A stretch of 64,000 nucleotides of DNA from Streptomyces griseoloalbus (lineage in GTDB: Bacteria; Actinomycetota; Actinomycetes; Streptomycetales; Streptomycetaceae): the NCBI GenBank assembly GCA_014650015.1, contig BMUD01000001.1, forward strand, positions 414,197 through 478,196. Direction: 5' to 3'. The notes under the pieces were generated by a model, which made no database searches, was not told the DNA's origin, and saw nothing but the letters and a program-made list of their open reading frames with translations. This document shows, one piece after another, positions 38,745 through 47,603 of this stretch. The translations under genes and the position numbers were made by a program. How positions within the stretch are numbered: position 1 is the first letter of the stretch; each line of letters starts with the position of its first letter.

Positions 38745-39854
38745 ATGGATCTCGAGAAGTCGTCGGCGCCCGCGGGCGAGGGGTGTCTCGTCGTGGCGGT
38801 CCGCCTCCCTGTGCGGATCGTGGTGCTCGTGCTGGTCGTGCCGGTGCGGATGGCGTGGGACGCGGTGGTCGTCGCCGGGCGGTTCTTGGGCGACACCGTG
38901 TTCCGGCCCCTGGGGCGGGTGCTGCTGTGGGTGGGGCGGGCGGTGTTCGTGTGGCCGTTCGTGGGGCTGTGGCGGTATGTCCTCGTGCCGTTGGGCAAGG
39001 GGCTGGCCTGGCTCGGGAAGGTGGTGGTCGTCCTTCCCGTCCTGGCGTTCTACCGATATGTGCTGATCCCCCTTGGTCATGCGCTTGCGTGGGTGTACGT
39101 GCGCGTGCTCACTCCGGCCGGACAGGTGCTCGCCGCGATCGGCGCCGGGGTGTGGACGGGGCTGGCGTGGCTGGGGCGGTATCTCGTCGTCGTGCCCTCG
39201 GTGGGGGTGTACCGGTGGGTTCTCACACCGGTGGGGCATGCGATCGCCTGGTGCGGCAAGGGAGTCGTGTGGTGCGGCAAGGGGCTCGTGTGGCTGGTGA
39301 CGTTGATCGTCACGGGGATCGGCACGGCCTTGTACTGGATCACCCGGATCCTGGTGGTGCTGCCCGCGTCGGCGGTGTGGCGCTGGGTCCTGGTGCCCGT
39401 GGGGCGGGTGCTCGCCGTCGTCGCGCGGGAGGTCGGGGCCGCCCTCGGGCATGCCTGGCGGGTCGCCGGGCACCTCTCGCTCGCCGTCGGACGGTTCCTC
39501 GGGTCGGTGTTCCGGTGGGTCTTCGTGGAGCCGGTGCGGTGGGTGTACCGGAGTGTGCTGACCCCCGTGGGGCATGTGGTGCGCGACACCGTGCTGCGGC
39601 CCGTCGCCGAGGCCGCGCGCGCGGCGGGGCGGGCCGGCCGGCAGGCCCTGGCCGCCGCCCGCGCGTCGGCGCGGCAGGCCCGCGCCGACTTCCGCCGGAT
39701 GCTGCTCGGTGAACCGGCAGGTGAACCTGTCGCCGAACGCGTCGCCGAACGCGTCGCCGAACCGAGGAAACCGCAGCTCGCGCACCGCGGGGAACCTACC
39801 GGCCCGGAGACACGTACTCTTGGTAGCAGTACGACCGCTCTCACGAAGGACTGA
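38745..39854 (+). CDS. Membrane protein built from repeated Y/W-R-x-V-L-x-P-x-G motifs
   Basis: A 369-residue protein of unknown function. From about residue 15 to 280 it is a chain of hydrophobic/aromatic segments with the recurring motif [YW]R[YWS]VLxP[LV]G at 76-84, 103-111, 156-164, 212-220 and 268-276, with degenerate copies near 53 and 118. The last three copies are exactly 56 residues apart. Helices between copies are Val/Leu-rich (VVVVLPVL, YLVVVPSVGV, ILVVLPASAV). After 285 it becomes Ala/Arg-rich and ends in a hydrophilic tail with an ERVAERVAE duplication. The spacing suggests membrane re-entrant or surface-lying segments. ATG 38745 is chosen over a TTG six codons upstream. Its stop is 6 bases before a likely CTG start of the next gene, so the two are probably translated together. 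Confidence 0.75.
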   Translation: MDLEKSSAPAGEGCLVVAVRLPVRIVVLVLVVPVRMAWDAVVVAGRFLGDTVFRPLGRVLLWVGRAVFVWPFVGLWRYVLVPLGKGLAWLGKVVVVLPVLAFYRYVLIPLGHALAWVYVRVLTPAGQVLAAIGAGVWTGLAWLGRYLVVVPSVGVYRWVLTPVGHAIAWCGKGVVWCGKGLVWLVTLIVTGIGTALYWITRILVVLPASAVWRWVLVPVGRVLAVVAREVGAALGHAWRVAGHLSLAVGRFLGSVFRWVFVEPVRWVYRSVLTPVGHVVRDTVLRPVAEAARAAGRAGRQALAAARASARQARADFRRMLLGEPAGEPVAERVAERVAEPRKPQLAHRGEPTGPETRTLGSSTTALTKD

Positions 39855-39902
39855 ACGACACTGGGCAAGCGACAGCCCGAAGGCCCGCCGCCCGCACCCG
39901 CG

Positions 39903-40724
39903 GTGCAGCGCATCCGACTGCGCTACACCAAGCGCGGCCGCCTCCGGTTCACCAGCCACCGTGACTTCCAGCGCGCCTTCGAGCGTGCGTTGCGCCGTGC
40001 CGAGGTGCCGATGGCCTACTCGGCAGGGTTCACGCCGCATCCGAAGGTGTCGTACGCCAATGCCGCACCCACCGGCACGGGCAGTGAGGCGGAGTACCTG
40101 GAGATCGCGCTCACCGAGCCGCGCGACCCCGAGCGGCTCCGGGCCCTTCTCGACGAGTCGCTGCCCGACGGGCTCGACATCGTCGAGGCGGTCGAGGCCC
40201 GCACGTCGGGGCTCGCCGACCGGCTGACGGCCTCCGTGTGGGAGCTGCGGCTGGACGGCGTCGCTCCCGAGGACGCCCGCCGAGCGGTGGACGCCTTCAA
40301 CGCGGCCGAGACCGTGGAGGTCCAGCGCCTGACCAAGAACGGCGTCCGCACCTTCGACGCCCGTTCGGCGGTCGCGGGGCTGGAGAGCGCGGAAACGCAC
40401 TCGTCGCAGCCCGACGCGAGCGTCGGCTCCACCGGAGCGGCTGATGACGCGCTCCTTGCTGGGCCGACCGACCAGCCCTGTGCGATACTGCGGCTGGTTG
40501 TTCGGCACGTGACGCCTGCCGTACGACCCGACGACGTCCTGTCCGGTCTCCGCGCCGTGGCCGACCTGGCGCCGCCGGTCCCCGCAGCGGTGACCAGGCT
40601 GGCGCAGGGGCTGTTCGATGAAGAGACCGGCACGGTGACCGACCCGCTCGCGCCCGACCGCGAGGCAGCAGCGACCGAGCCGCAACCGGCCGGCGCCACT
40701 GCCGCCGCGACGGCGCCGGCGTAA
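39903..40724 (+). CDS. DUF2344 protein (TIGR03936), partner of the radical SAM protein
   Basis: A 273-residue protein (287 if a CTG at 39861 is used). It starts QRIRLRYTKRGRLRFTSHRDF and has MAYSAGFTPHPKVSYANA, the signature of DUF2344/TIGR03936 proteins which are fused to or adjacent to TIGR03960 radical SAM proteins. The C-terminus is Ala-rich. The GTG at 39903 is the only standard start but has no ribosome site; GAAGGA at 39845-39850 is well placed for CTG at 39861, whose 14 extra codons (LGKRQPEGPPPAPA) read well. Located between the repeat membrane protein and rne. Role in RNA modification is inferred from context. Confidence 0.88.
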   Translation: MQRIRLRYTKRGRLRFTSHRDFQRAFERALRRAEVPMAYSAGFTPHPKVSYANAAPTGTGSEAEYLEIALTEPRDPERLRALLDESLPDGLDIVEAVEARTSGLADRLTASVWELRLDGVAPEDARRAVDAFNAAETVEVQRLTKNGVRTFDARSAVAGLESAETHSSQPDASVGSTGAADDALLAGPTDQPCAILRLVVRHVTPAVRPDDVLSGLRAVADLAPPVPAAVTRLAQGLFDEETGTVTDPLAPDREAAATEPQPAGATAAATAPA

Positions 40725-40782
40725 GGAAGGTCCCGCGTAGGGACGGACGTCGTAAGCGCCGCCCTCGACCTCGGGAGCCACC

Positions 40783-40842
40783 TGGGTCGGGCAGCGCACC
40801 GACCAGAAGACTTTCGCCAGGCCGTACGCATTCGGCGTACGG
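40783..40842 (+). promoter_or_regulatory. Two hairpins in the rne leader
   Basis: GGTCGG/CCGACC (40785-40804) and the perfect CCGTACGC-ATTCG-GCGTACGG (40822-40842) lie in the 261-base spacer before rne. RNase E genes in other bacteria are autoregulated through leader hairpins; a similar role here is inference. Confidence 0.45.
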
Positions 40843-40985
40843 AACCGGTGAGACAGGACACAGAGAGCTCCCGTGCGGCGCCCGCGCCCCGGACGGCGGC
40901 AGACGCGCATCGCGCGAGCCGCGGACGTCACCGGCATCGCCGGACCGAGTGCGGCGCCCGGGAGCCTGACGGGAGAAACGCCCGC

Positions 40986-43900
40986 ATGCTCGAACCGATC
41001 GAGCCCACCGAGGGCTCCGAACTGAACACTCCGAGCGACACCCTGCCGCCGCGGCGGCGGCGTCGTGCCGCGTCGCGTCCGGCGGGCCCACCCGCCGGGG
41101 CGGCCGAGGCGACGGCCGAGACCGTCGCACCGGCCATACCGGCCGCGGAGGCCGCCGGGGATGCCGACGCCCCTGAGACTCCCGAGCCCGCTGAGCTCGT
41201 GGAGCAGGAGCAGGGCAGCGCCGAGAAGGAGGCCGAGGCCGCGTCCGCCGCGCCTCGGCGTCGCCGTGTGGTCCGCCGTGCGGCCGCGCCCGCCGGGGCA
41301 CCGGCGTCGGCGGAGGCCGCCGAGACCGTCGTCCCGGCGGCGCAGGCCGCAGCGGAGACCACTCCGGTCGCCGAACAGGCCGCCGTCGCCGCCGACACCT
41401 CCGAGGACGCCGCTCCCCGGCGTACCCGCCGTCGGGCGACGCGCAGCGTGACCTCGCCGGCGGAGACCGCCGCCGAGACCGCGCGGAGCGCCGCGGAGGC
41501 GGAGCCGGTGGCGTCCGCCGAGGCCCCCGTGGCGGCTGCCGAAGCCCCCGAATCCGCCGAAGCGTCCGAGGACGCGGCTCCGCGCCGCACCCGGCGTCGC
41601 ACCTCGCGGCGTGCTTCCGCACCCGCCGGTGCGCCGGTGACCGCCGGGGAGGGTGACGCGGGCGAGTCCGCGCAGGCCGCCCCGGCCGCCGCCGAGGAGG
41701 CCGCAGTGGCCGAGACCCCCGCGGAGACGGTGGAGACGGCGCAGAATCCTTCGGAGACCGCCGAGGCGCCCGCCGTGGAGGCCGGCCCGAGGAAGAGGAC
41801 CAGGGCCGCGCGGGCGGCCAAGGCCGCGAAGACCTCCGAGGCCGCGCAGGCTCCCGAGGCCGCGCAGGCTCCGGAAGCCGCGCAGGCCCCCGAGAGTGCC
41901 GAGGCCCCCGCGGACGATGCCGCTCCGCGGCGCCGTCGTCGGGTGGTCCGCAAGGCCGCCGCCGGGTTCGCCGAGCCCGCGCGTTCCGCGCAGGCCGCCC
42001 CGGCCGCCGAGCCCGCCGAGGCGGAGACCTCGCCGCGGCGCCCCGCGCGTCCCGCCGTCGCGGTGTTCCAGCCGCCGGTGTTCACCCAGCCCCGCTTCCA
42101 GACCCCGGAGCGGGCCGCCGCCGAAGCCGCGGCCGAGGTCGCCGAACCGGTGGAGCCGGAGGAGACCGAGGGGCTCGCGGAGGAGCTGCCGGAGGAGCAG
42201 CCCACCGCCTCCCGTCGCCGTCGTCGGCGCCGGGGCGCGGGCGAGGAGGCCGTGCCGGCCGCCGAGGCCGCTCCCGAGGTCCGGGCCGAGGACGAGGCGG
42301 AGGAGGCCGAGGAGTCGGCCGAGGACATCGCCGACGCCGAGGACCAGGACGACAACGAGGCCGCCGGTTCGCGCCGGCGCCGTCGCCGCGGTGGCCGTCG
42401 CCGCCGGCGCGGTGAGTCCGCCGAGACCGACGCCGAGGGCGGCGAGCCCGGGGACGCCGACACCGAGCGGGTCTCCGCCGAACAGGCCGCCCAGGACGCC
42501 GAGGACACCGCCGAGCAGGACGAGGAAGACGCCGAGGACGAGTCGGCCGAGGACCGCGAGGACTCCGGGGCCGGATCCAGCAGCAGCCGGCGCCGTCGTC
42601 GCCGTCGTCGCCGGGCCGGCGACAGCGGTGGCGAGGCCGAGCCCGCCTCCGACGACCCCGAGCGCACCGTCGTCAAGGTGCGCGAGCCGCGCAAGGCCGC
42701 CGAGCCGTCGGACGAGGTGCAGTCCATCAAGGGCTCCACGCGTCTGGAGGCGAAGAAGCAGCGCCGCCGCGAGGGCCGCGAGCAGGGCCGCCGCCGGGTG
42801 CCGATCATCACCGAGGCGGAGTTCCTGGCCCGCCGCGAGGCCGTCGAGCGCGTCATGGTGGTCCGCCAGCACGGCGACCGTACGCAGATCGGCGTCCTGG
42901 AGGACGGCGTGCTCGTCGAGCACTACGTCAACAAGGAGCAGGCGACCTCGTACGTCGGGAACGTCTACCTCGGCAAGGTGCAGAACGTGCTGCCGTCGAT
43001 GGAGGCCGCCTTCATCGACATCGGCAAGGGCCGCAACGCCGTGCTCTACGCCGGTGAGGTCAACTTCGAGGCGCTCGGCATGTCGGGTGGCCCGCGCCGT
43101 ATCGAATCCGCGCTGAAGTCGGGCCAGTCGGTCCTGGTCCAGGTGACCAAGGACCCGATCGGCCACAAGGGCGCCCGCCTCACCAGCCAGGTCTCCCTCC
43201 CGGGCCGCTACCTCGTGTACGTCCCCGAGGGCTCGATGACCGGCATCAGCCGCAAGCTGCCCGACACCGAACGGGCCCGGCTGAAGAGCATCCTCAAGAA
43301 GGTCGTTCCCGAGGACGCGGGCGTCATCGTGCGCACCGCCGCCGAGGGCGCGAGCGAGGACGAGCTGCGCCGGGACGTCGAGCGGCTCCAGGCGCAGTGG
43401 GAGGAGATCAAGAAGAAGTCCAAGAACGGCGGCAACGCGCCGACGCTGCTGTACGGCGAGCCGGACATGACCGTCCGGGTCGTGCGGGACATCTTCAACG
43501 AGGACTTCACCAAGGTCGTCGTCAGCGGTGACGAGGCCTGGGAGACCGTCCACGGTTACGTCGCGCACGTCGCGCCGGACCTGACGGGCCGGCTGCAGAG
43601 GTGGACCAGCGAGGTCGACGTCTTCGCCACGTACCGGATCGACGAGCAGCTCGCCAAGGCGCTGGACCGCAAGGTCTGGCTGCCCAGCGGCGGTTCGCTG
43701 GTGATCGACCGGACCGAGGCGATGATCGTCATCGACGTCAACACCGGCAAGTTCACCGGTCAGGGCGGCAACCTCGAGGAGACGGTCACCAGGAACAACC
43801 TGGAGGCGGCCGAGGAGATCGTGCGTCAGCTGCGGCTGCGCGACCTCGGCGGCATCATCGTGATCGACTTCATCGACATGGTGCTGGAGTCCAACCGGGA

Positions 43901-45191
43901 CCTGGTGCTGCGGCGCCTGCTGGAGTGCCTGGGCCGCGACCGTACGAAGCACCAGGTCGCCGAGGTGACCTCGCTGGGCCTGGTCCAGATGACCCGCAAG
44001 CGGGTCGGCCAGGGTCTGCTGGAGTCCTTCTCGGAGACCTGCGTCCACTGCAACGGGCGCGGTGTCATCGTGCACCTGGACCAGCCCGCCGCCGTCGGCG
44101 GTGGGGGCAAGCGCAGGAAGCGGGCGCGTGCCGGTGCGGCGGAGCAGCCGCACGAGCACGAGGCCGTCGCGGGCTTCGAGACGGCCGAGGAGGAGGCGGA
44201 GGCGGAGACGGTGGCCGAGGTCGCCGCCGAGGCCGCCGCGCCGGTCGCGCTTCCGGCACCCGAGTTCGTCCCGGACGAGGAGCTGTACAGCAGCGCCGCC
44301 GAGGCGGAGGCCGCGGCCACCCGTGGGCGCACGCGCCGCCGGGCGAGCCGGCGGGTGTCGGCCCCTGCGGGCGCGCCGAAGCGGGAGGCCAGGGCCGACC
44401 GGCAGCGGGCCGAGGAGACCGAGAAGGCGGAGCGGGCGGCGAAGGTCGAGGCCGCCGAGGAGGTCGCGGTCGGTGCCCCGACGGCTCAGGACGTGACGGT
44501 CGCCGAGGAGGCCGCGCGTCCGGTGCAGCCGGAGTCGGCCGCCGAGGCACTGGCCGAGCCCGCGGCCGTCGAGGACGCGGTGGTTGCCGAGCCGGTCGCC
44601 GAGGAGGCCGCGCCCAAGGGCCGTACGCGTCGCCGGGCCACCCGCAAGGCGTCCGCGCCGGCCGGTTCCCCGGCGGGAGCGGAGGCCGCGGTGGTGACGG
44701 TCGCGGAGCCCGCGGCCACGGTCGCCGAAGCGCCCGAGCCGAAGCCCGCGCAGGCGGCGCCGTCCGAGGCACCCGCCGAGCCCGAGCCCGAGGCCCCGGT
44801 GCGCCCGCGCCGCCGCGCGGTGCGCAAGCCGAGCACGTCCACCGCGTCCGAGGAGGCGGCCGTCGTGGTCGTCGCGTCGGCCCCGGCGGAGGAGCAGGCG
44901 CCTGCCGGGGAGGCCGAGGAGGCGCCCGCCGCCGAGGAGGCCGCCGCCGAGGAGGCCGCTCCGGCCAAGAAGACCGCCCGCAAGGCGGCCAAGAAGGCCA
45001 CGGCGAAGAAGGCCGCCACGAAGAAGACGACGGCGAAGAAGACCGCCGCCAAGAAGACGACGGCCAAGAAGGCGGCGAAGACCACCAAGACGGCCGCCGC
45101 CAAGACGACCGCGAAGAAGACGGCGTCGAAGAAGACCGCGGCCGCGGCCCAGCAGCCGTCGTCGTCGGTGACGGCCTCGACGGAGGACTGA
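40986..45191 (+). CDS. rne: Ribonuclease E/G with long N- and C-terminal arms
   Basis: Endoribonuclease for mRNA decay and rRNA/tRNA processing. The catalytic core (about residues 620-1030) has an S1 domain, DNase-like metal residues D917 (IDVNTG) and D961 (VIDFIDM), and the zinc-link CVHC at 1019-1022. The N-terminal arm of about 620 residues is Ala/Glu-rich with several Arg-rich blocks of the form APRRxRRRxxRR, and the C-terminal arm repeats them (GRTRRRASRR, GRTRRRATRK) before a histone H1-like Lys/Ala tail (KKATAKKAATKKTTAKK). ATG 40986 follows GGGAGAA; the frame is open to 40848. The 1401 residues fit the streptomycete RNase ES layout, where catalytic core is central. Arms probably bind RNA and PNPase. 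Confidence 0.95.
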   Translation: MLEPIEPTEGSELNTPSDTLPPRRRRRAASRPAGPPAGAAEATAETVAPAIPAAEAAGDADAPETPEPAELVEQEQGSAEKEAEAASAAPRRRRVVRRAAAPAGAPASAEAAETVVPAAQAAAETTPVAEQAAVAADTSEDAAPRRTRRRATRSVTSPAETAAETARSAAEAEPVASAEAPVAAAEAPESAEASEDAAPRRTRRRTSRRASAPAGAPVTAGEGDAGESAQAAPAAAEEAAVAETPAETVETAQNPSETAEAPAVEAGPRKRTRAARAAKAAKTSEAAQAPEAAQAPEAAQAPESAEAPADDAAPRRRRRVVRKAAAGFAEPARSAQAAPAAEPAEAETSPRRPARPAVAVFQPPVFTQPRFQTPERAAAEAAAEVAEPVEPEETEGLAEELPEEQPTASRRRRRRRGAGEEAVPAAEAAPEVRAEDEAEEAEESAEDIADAEDQDDNEAAGSRRRRRRGGRRRRRGESAETDAEGGEPGDADTERVSAEQAAQDAEDTAEQDEEDAEDESAEDREDSGAGSSSSRRRRRRRRRAGDSGGEAEPASDDPERTVVKVREPRKAAEPSDEVQSIKGSTRLEAKKQRRREGREQGRRRVPIITEAEFLARREAVERVMVVRQHGDRTQIGVLEDGVLVEHYVNKEQATSYVGNVYLGKVQNVLPSMEAAFIDIGKGRNAVLYAGEVNFEALGMSGGPRRIESALKSGQSVLVQVTKDPIGHKGARLTSQVSLPGRYLVYVPEGSMTGISRKLPDTERARLKSILKKVVPEDAGVIVRTAAEGASEDELRRDVERLQAQWEEIKKKSKNGGNAPTLLYGEPDMTVRVVRDIFNEDFTKVVVSGDEAWETVHGYVAHVAPDLTGRLQRWTSEVDVFATYRIDEQLAKALDRKVWLPSGGSLVIDRTEAMIVIDVNTGKFTGQGGNLEETVTRNNLEAAEEIVRQLRLRDLGGIIVIDFIDMVLESNRDLVLRRLLECLGRDRTKHQVAEVTSLGLVQMTRKRVGQGLLESFSETCVHCNGRGVIVHLDQPAAVGGGGKRRKRARAGAAEQPHEHEAVAGFETAEEEAEAETVAEVAAEAAAPVALPAPEFVPDEELYSSAAEAEAAATRGRTRRRASRRVSAPAGAPKREARADRQRAEETEKAERAAKVEAAEEVAVGAPTAQDVTVAEEAARPVQPESAAEALAEPAAVEDAVVAEPVAEEAAPKGRTRRRATRKASAPAGSPAGAEAAVVTVAEPAATVAEAPEPKPAQAAPSEAPAEPEPEAPVRPRRRAVRKPSTSTASEEAAVVVVASAPAEEQAPAGEAEEAPAAEEAAAEEAAPAKKTARKAAKKATAKKAATKKTTAKKTAAKKTTAKKAAKTTKTAAAKTTAKKTASKKTAAAAQQPSSSVTASTED

Positions 45192-45215
45192 CCGCCGCAT
45201 CGTTCGAAGATCGTG

Positions 45216-45245
45216 ATCCGCCCCCGGCTCCCGCCGGGGGCGGAT
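45216..45245 (+). terminator. rne intrinsic terminator
   Basis: ATCCGCCCCCGG pairs exactly with CCGGGGGCGGAT around a six-base loop, followed by a T-rich stretch (TGCTTTATT), 24 bases after the rne stop. Confidence 0.9.
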
Positions 45246-45409
45246 TGCTTTATTCCGCCCTCCAATCGTCACCGGGGGGCCGAATATGTGAATGGGCGGT
45301 GAATCAATGCCCCCTACCGTCTGGTTATGATGTGGCCAAAGATCGACTTTTAAATCAGACAAACAGGGATTTTGTGTCCCTAATTAGGTAAAGTATTGGG
45401 GCGCTACAC
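45246..45409 (+). promoter_or_regulatory. AT-rich promoter region of rmlA
   Basis: The 110 bases before rmlA are strikingly AT-rich for this genome. They include TATGAT (about 45326), the palindrome CCTAATTAGG (45379-45388), a small AGGGA/TCCCT inverted repeat just before it and TAAAGT (45389-45394). I cannot tell which -10 is used. Confidence 0.5.
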
Positions 45410-46477
45410 GTGAAGGCTCTCGTCCTGTCCGGGGGAGCGGGGACCCGCCTCCGTCCGATCACCCACACCTCGGCCAAACAGCTCGTGCCGGTCGCCAACA
45501 AGCCCGTGCTGTTCTACGGCCTGGAAGCGATCGCCGATGCCGGGATCAGCGAGGTCGGGATCATCGTCGGCGACACCGCGGACGAGATCCGTGAGGCGGT
45601 GGGGGACGGCTCCCGTTTCGGGATCGAGGTCACCTACATCCCGCAGGAAGCGCCTCTGGGACTCGCGCACGCCGTGCTCATCGCCCACGACTTCCTCGGC
45701 GACGACGACTTCGTCATGTACCTCGGCGACAACTTCATCGTCGGTGGCATCACCGGCCTGGTGGAGGAGTTCAGGACCGAGCGGCCCGACGCGCAGATCC
45801 TGCTGACCAAGGTCCCCAACCCCACCTCCTTCGGCGTCGCCGAACTCGGCGACGACGGCCGGGTGGTGGGCCTGGAGGAGAAGCCGAAGCAGCCGAAGAG
45901 CGACCTGGCCCTCGTCGGCGTCTACCTGTTCACCCCCGCCATCCACGAGGCGGTCCGCTCGATCGAGCCGTCCTGGCGCGGTGAGCTGGAGATCACGCAC
46001 GCCATCCAGTGGCTGATCGACGAGAAGCGGGACGTCCGCTCCACCACGATCTCCGGCTACTGGAAGGACACCGGCAACGTCACCGACATGCTGGAGGTCA
46101 ACCGGTCCGTGCTGGAGACCCTCGAGCCCCACGACGCGGGCACCGTGGACGAGGCCAGCGAGATCATCGGCCGGGTGCGCATCGAGGAGGGCGCCCGCGT
46201 CAGCGGCAGCCGGATCGTCGGACCCGTGATCATCGGTGCCGGAACGGTGGTCGACAACGCGTACATCGGCCCCTTCACCTCGGTGTCCGAGGGCTGCCGG
46301 ATCGCGGACAGCGAAATCGAGTACTCCATCGTCCTGCGGGGTTCGTCCGTCACCGGCGTGCGCCGGGTGGAGGCCTCGCTCATCGGGCGCGACGTCGAGG
46401 TCACGCCCGCTCCCCGTAACCCCAAGGCCCACCGGCTCATGCTCGGTGATCACAGCAAGGTGCAGATCTCCTCATGA
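45410..46477 (+). CDS. rmlA: Glucose-1-phosphate thymidylyltransferase, long form
   Basis: Makes dTDP-glucose from dTTP and glucose-1-phosphate, the first step to dTDP-rhamnose. The 355-residue protein has the nucleotide loop SGGAGTRLRP (residues 7-16), YLGDNFI (metal/substrate) and GLEEKPKQPKS, then a C-terminal left-handed beta-helix of about 110 residues, as in StrD-type enzymes; short RmlA proteins lack this. GTG 45410 follows TTGGGG. rmlB overlaps its stop by 4 bases (ATGA), indicating an operon. Confidence 0.95.
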   Translation: MKALVLSGGAGTRLRPITHTSAKQLVPVANKPVLFYGLEAIADAGISEVGIIVGDTADEIREAVGDGSRFGIEVTYIPQEAPLGLAHAVLIAHDFLGDDDFVMYLGDNFIVGGITGLVEEFRTERPDAQILLTKVPNPTSFGVAELGDDGRVVGLEEKPKQPKSDLALVGVYLFTPAIHEAVRSIEPSWRGELEITHAIQWLIDEKRDVRSTTISGYWKDTGNVTDMLEVNRSVLETLEPHDAGTVDEASEIIGRVRIEEGARVSGSRIVGPVIIGAGTVVDNAYIGPFTSVSEGCRIADSEIEYSIVLRGSSVTGVRRVEASLIGRDVEVTPAPRNPKAHRLMLGDHSKVQISS

Positions 46478-47487
46478 CGGCCCCCACCTCTCCCGCCCGT
46501 CCGACCCGGATCCTGGTCACCGGCGGTGCCGGCTTCATCGGCTCGCACTACGTCCGTACGCTGCTCGGCCCCCAGGGCCCCGGTGATGTCGCGATCACCG
46601 TCCTGGACAAACTGACGTACGCGGGCAACCCGGCCAACCTCGACGAGGTGCGCGAGCACCCCGGATTCGCCTTCGTGCAGGGCGACATCTGCGACCCGGA
46701 GCTGGTCGGCAAGCTGATGGCGGAGCACGACCAGGTCGTGCACTTCGCCGCCGAGTCGCACGTCGACCGCTCCATCGACGGCGGCGCGGAGTTCGTCCGC
46801 ACGAACGTGGTCGGCACCCACACGCTCGTCGACGCGGCGCACCGCGCCGGCATCAAGACCTTCGTGCACATCTCCACCGACGAGGTCTACGGCTCGATCG
46901 ACGAGGGCTCCTGGCCCGAGACCCACCCGCTGGAGCCCAACTCGCCCTACTCCTCGGCGAAGGCGTCCAGCGACCTGATCGCGCTGTCCTACCACCGCAC
47001 CCACGGCCTGGACGTCCGCGTCACCCGCTGCTCCAACAACTACGGGCACCACCACTTCCCCGAGAAGGTCATCCCCCTCTTCGTCACCAACCTCCTCGAC
47101 GGCAGGAAGGTCCCGCTGTACGGCGACGGCGGCAACGTCCGCGACTGGCTGCACATCGACGACCACGTCCAGGGCATCGAGCTGGTCCGCACCAAGGGCC
47201 GCGCGGGCGAGATCTACAACATCGGCGGCGGTACCGAGCTCTCCAACAAGGAGCTCACCGGGCTGCTGCTGGAGGCGTGCGGCGCCGACTGGGAGACCAG
47301 CGTCGAGTACGTCGAGGACCGCAAGGGCCACGACCGCCGCTACTCCGTCGACTGCACGAAGATCCGCGAGGAACTGGGCTACGAGCCGCGCAAGGACTTC
47401 CGCGAGGGCCTCGCCGAGACCGTCCAGTGGTACCGCGACAACCGCGCCTGGTGGGAGCCGCTGAAGGAGCGCGCGGCGCTGAACTGA
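46474..47487 (+). CDS. rmlB: dTDP-glucose 4,6-dehydratase
   Basis: Second enzyme of dTDP-rhamnose synthesis, an extended SDR. The 337-residue protein has the NAD motif TGGAGFIGSH (16-25), VVHFAAESHVDRS, STDEVYG and the catalytic Y159-x3-K163 (YSSAK), followed by CSNNYGHHHFPEK. ATG 46474 overlaps the rmlA stop. A palindromic hairpin follows before rmlD. Confidence 0.97.
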   Translation: MTAPTSPARPTRILVTGGAGFIGSHYVRTLLGPQGPGDVAITVLDKLTYAGNPANLDEVREHPGFAFVQGDICDPELVGKLMAEHDQVVHFAAESHVDRSIDGGAEFVRTNVVGTHTLVDAAHRAGIKTFVHISTDEVYGSIDEGSWPETHPLEPNSPYSSAKASSDLIALSYHRTHGLDVRVTRCSNNYGHHHFPEKVIPLFVTNLLDGRKVPLYGDGGNVRDWLHIDDHVQGIELVRTKGRAGEIYNIGGGTELSNKELTGLLLEACGADWETSVEYVEDRKGHDRRYSVDCTKIREELGYEPRKDFREGLAETVQWYRDNRAWWEPLKERAALN

Positions 47488-47507
47488 GCTCCGCCACCCA
47501 CCTCTCG

Positions 47508-47532
47508 CGGGCCCGGGACCGTCCCGGGCCCG
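47508..47532 (+). terminator. Intra-operon hairpin between rmlB and rmlD
   Basis: CGGGCCCGGGAC pairs perfectly with GTCCCGGGCCCG with a single unpaired base, followed by TT. It lies 20 bases past rmlB and could attenuate transcription into rmlD and the glycosyltransferase gene. Confidence 0.7.
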
Positions 47533-47603
47533 TTCAGGCATTTCCCGCGCGCCCCGGACCACTGCGGCGGCCCGCGCCACCCGCACAGAGGACAAGAAGA
47601 GGG

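Noticed and set aside
38475-45362. A 2295-codon open frame on the minus strand across DUF2344 and rne
   Set aside because: It is the antisense of Ala/Glu/Arg-rich high-GC coding sequence; its translation is Leu/Arg/Gly low complexity and the plus strand holds recognisable RNase E and DUF2344 motifs.
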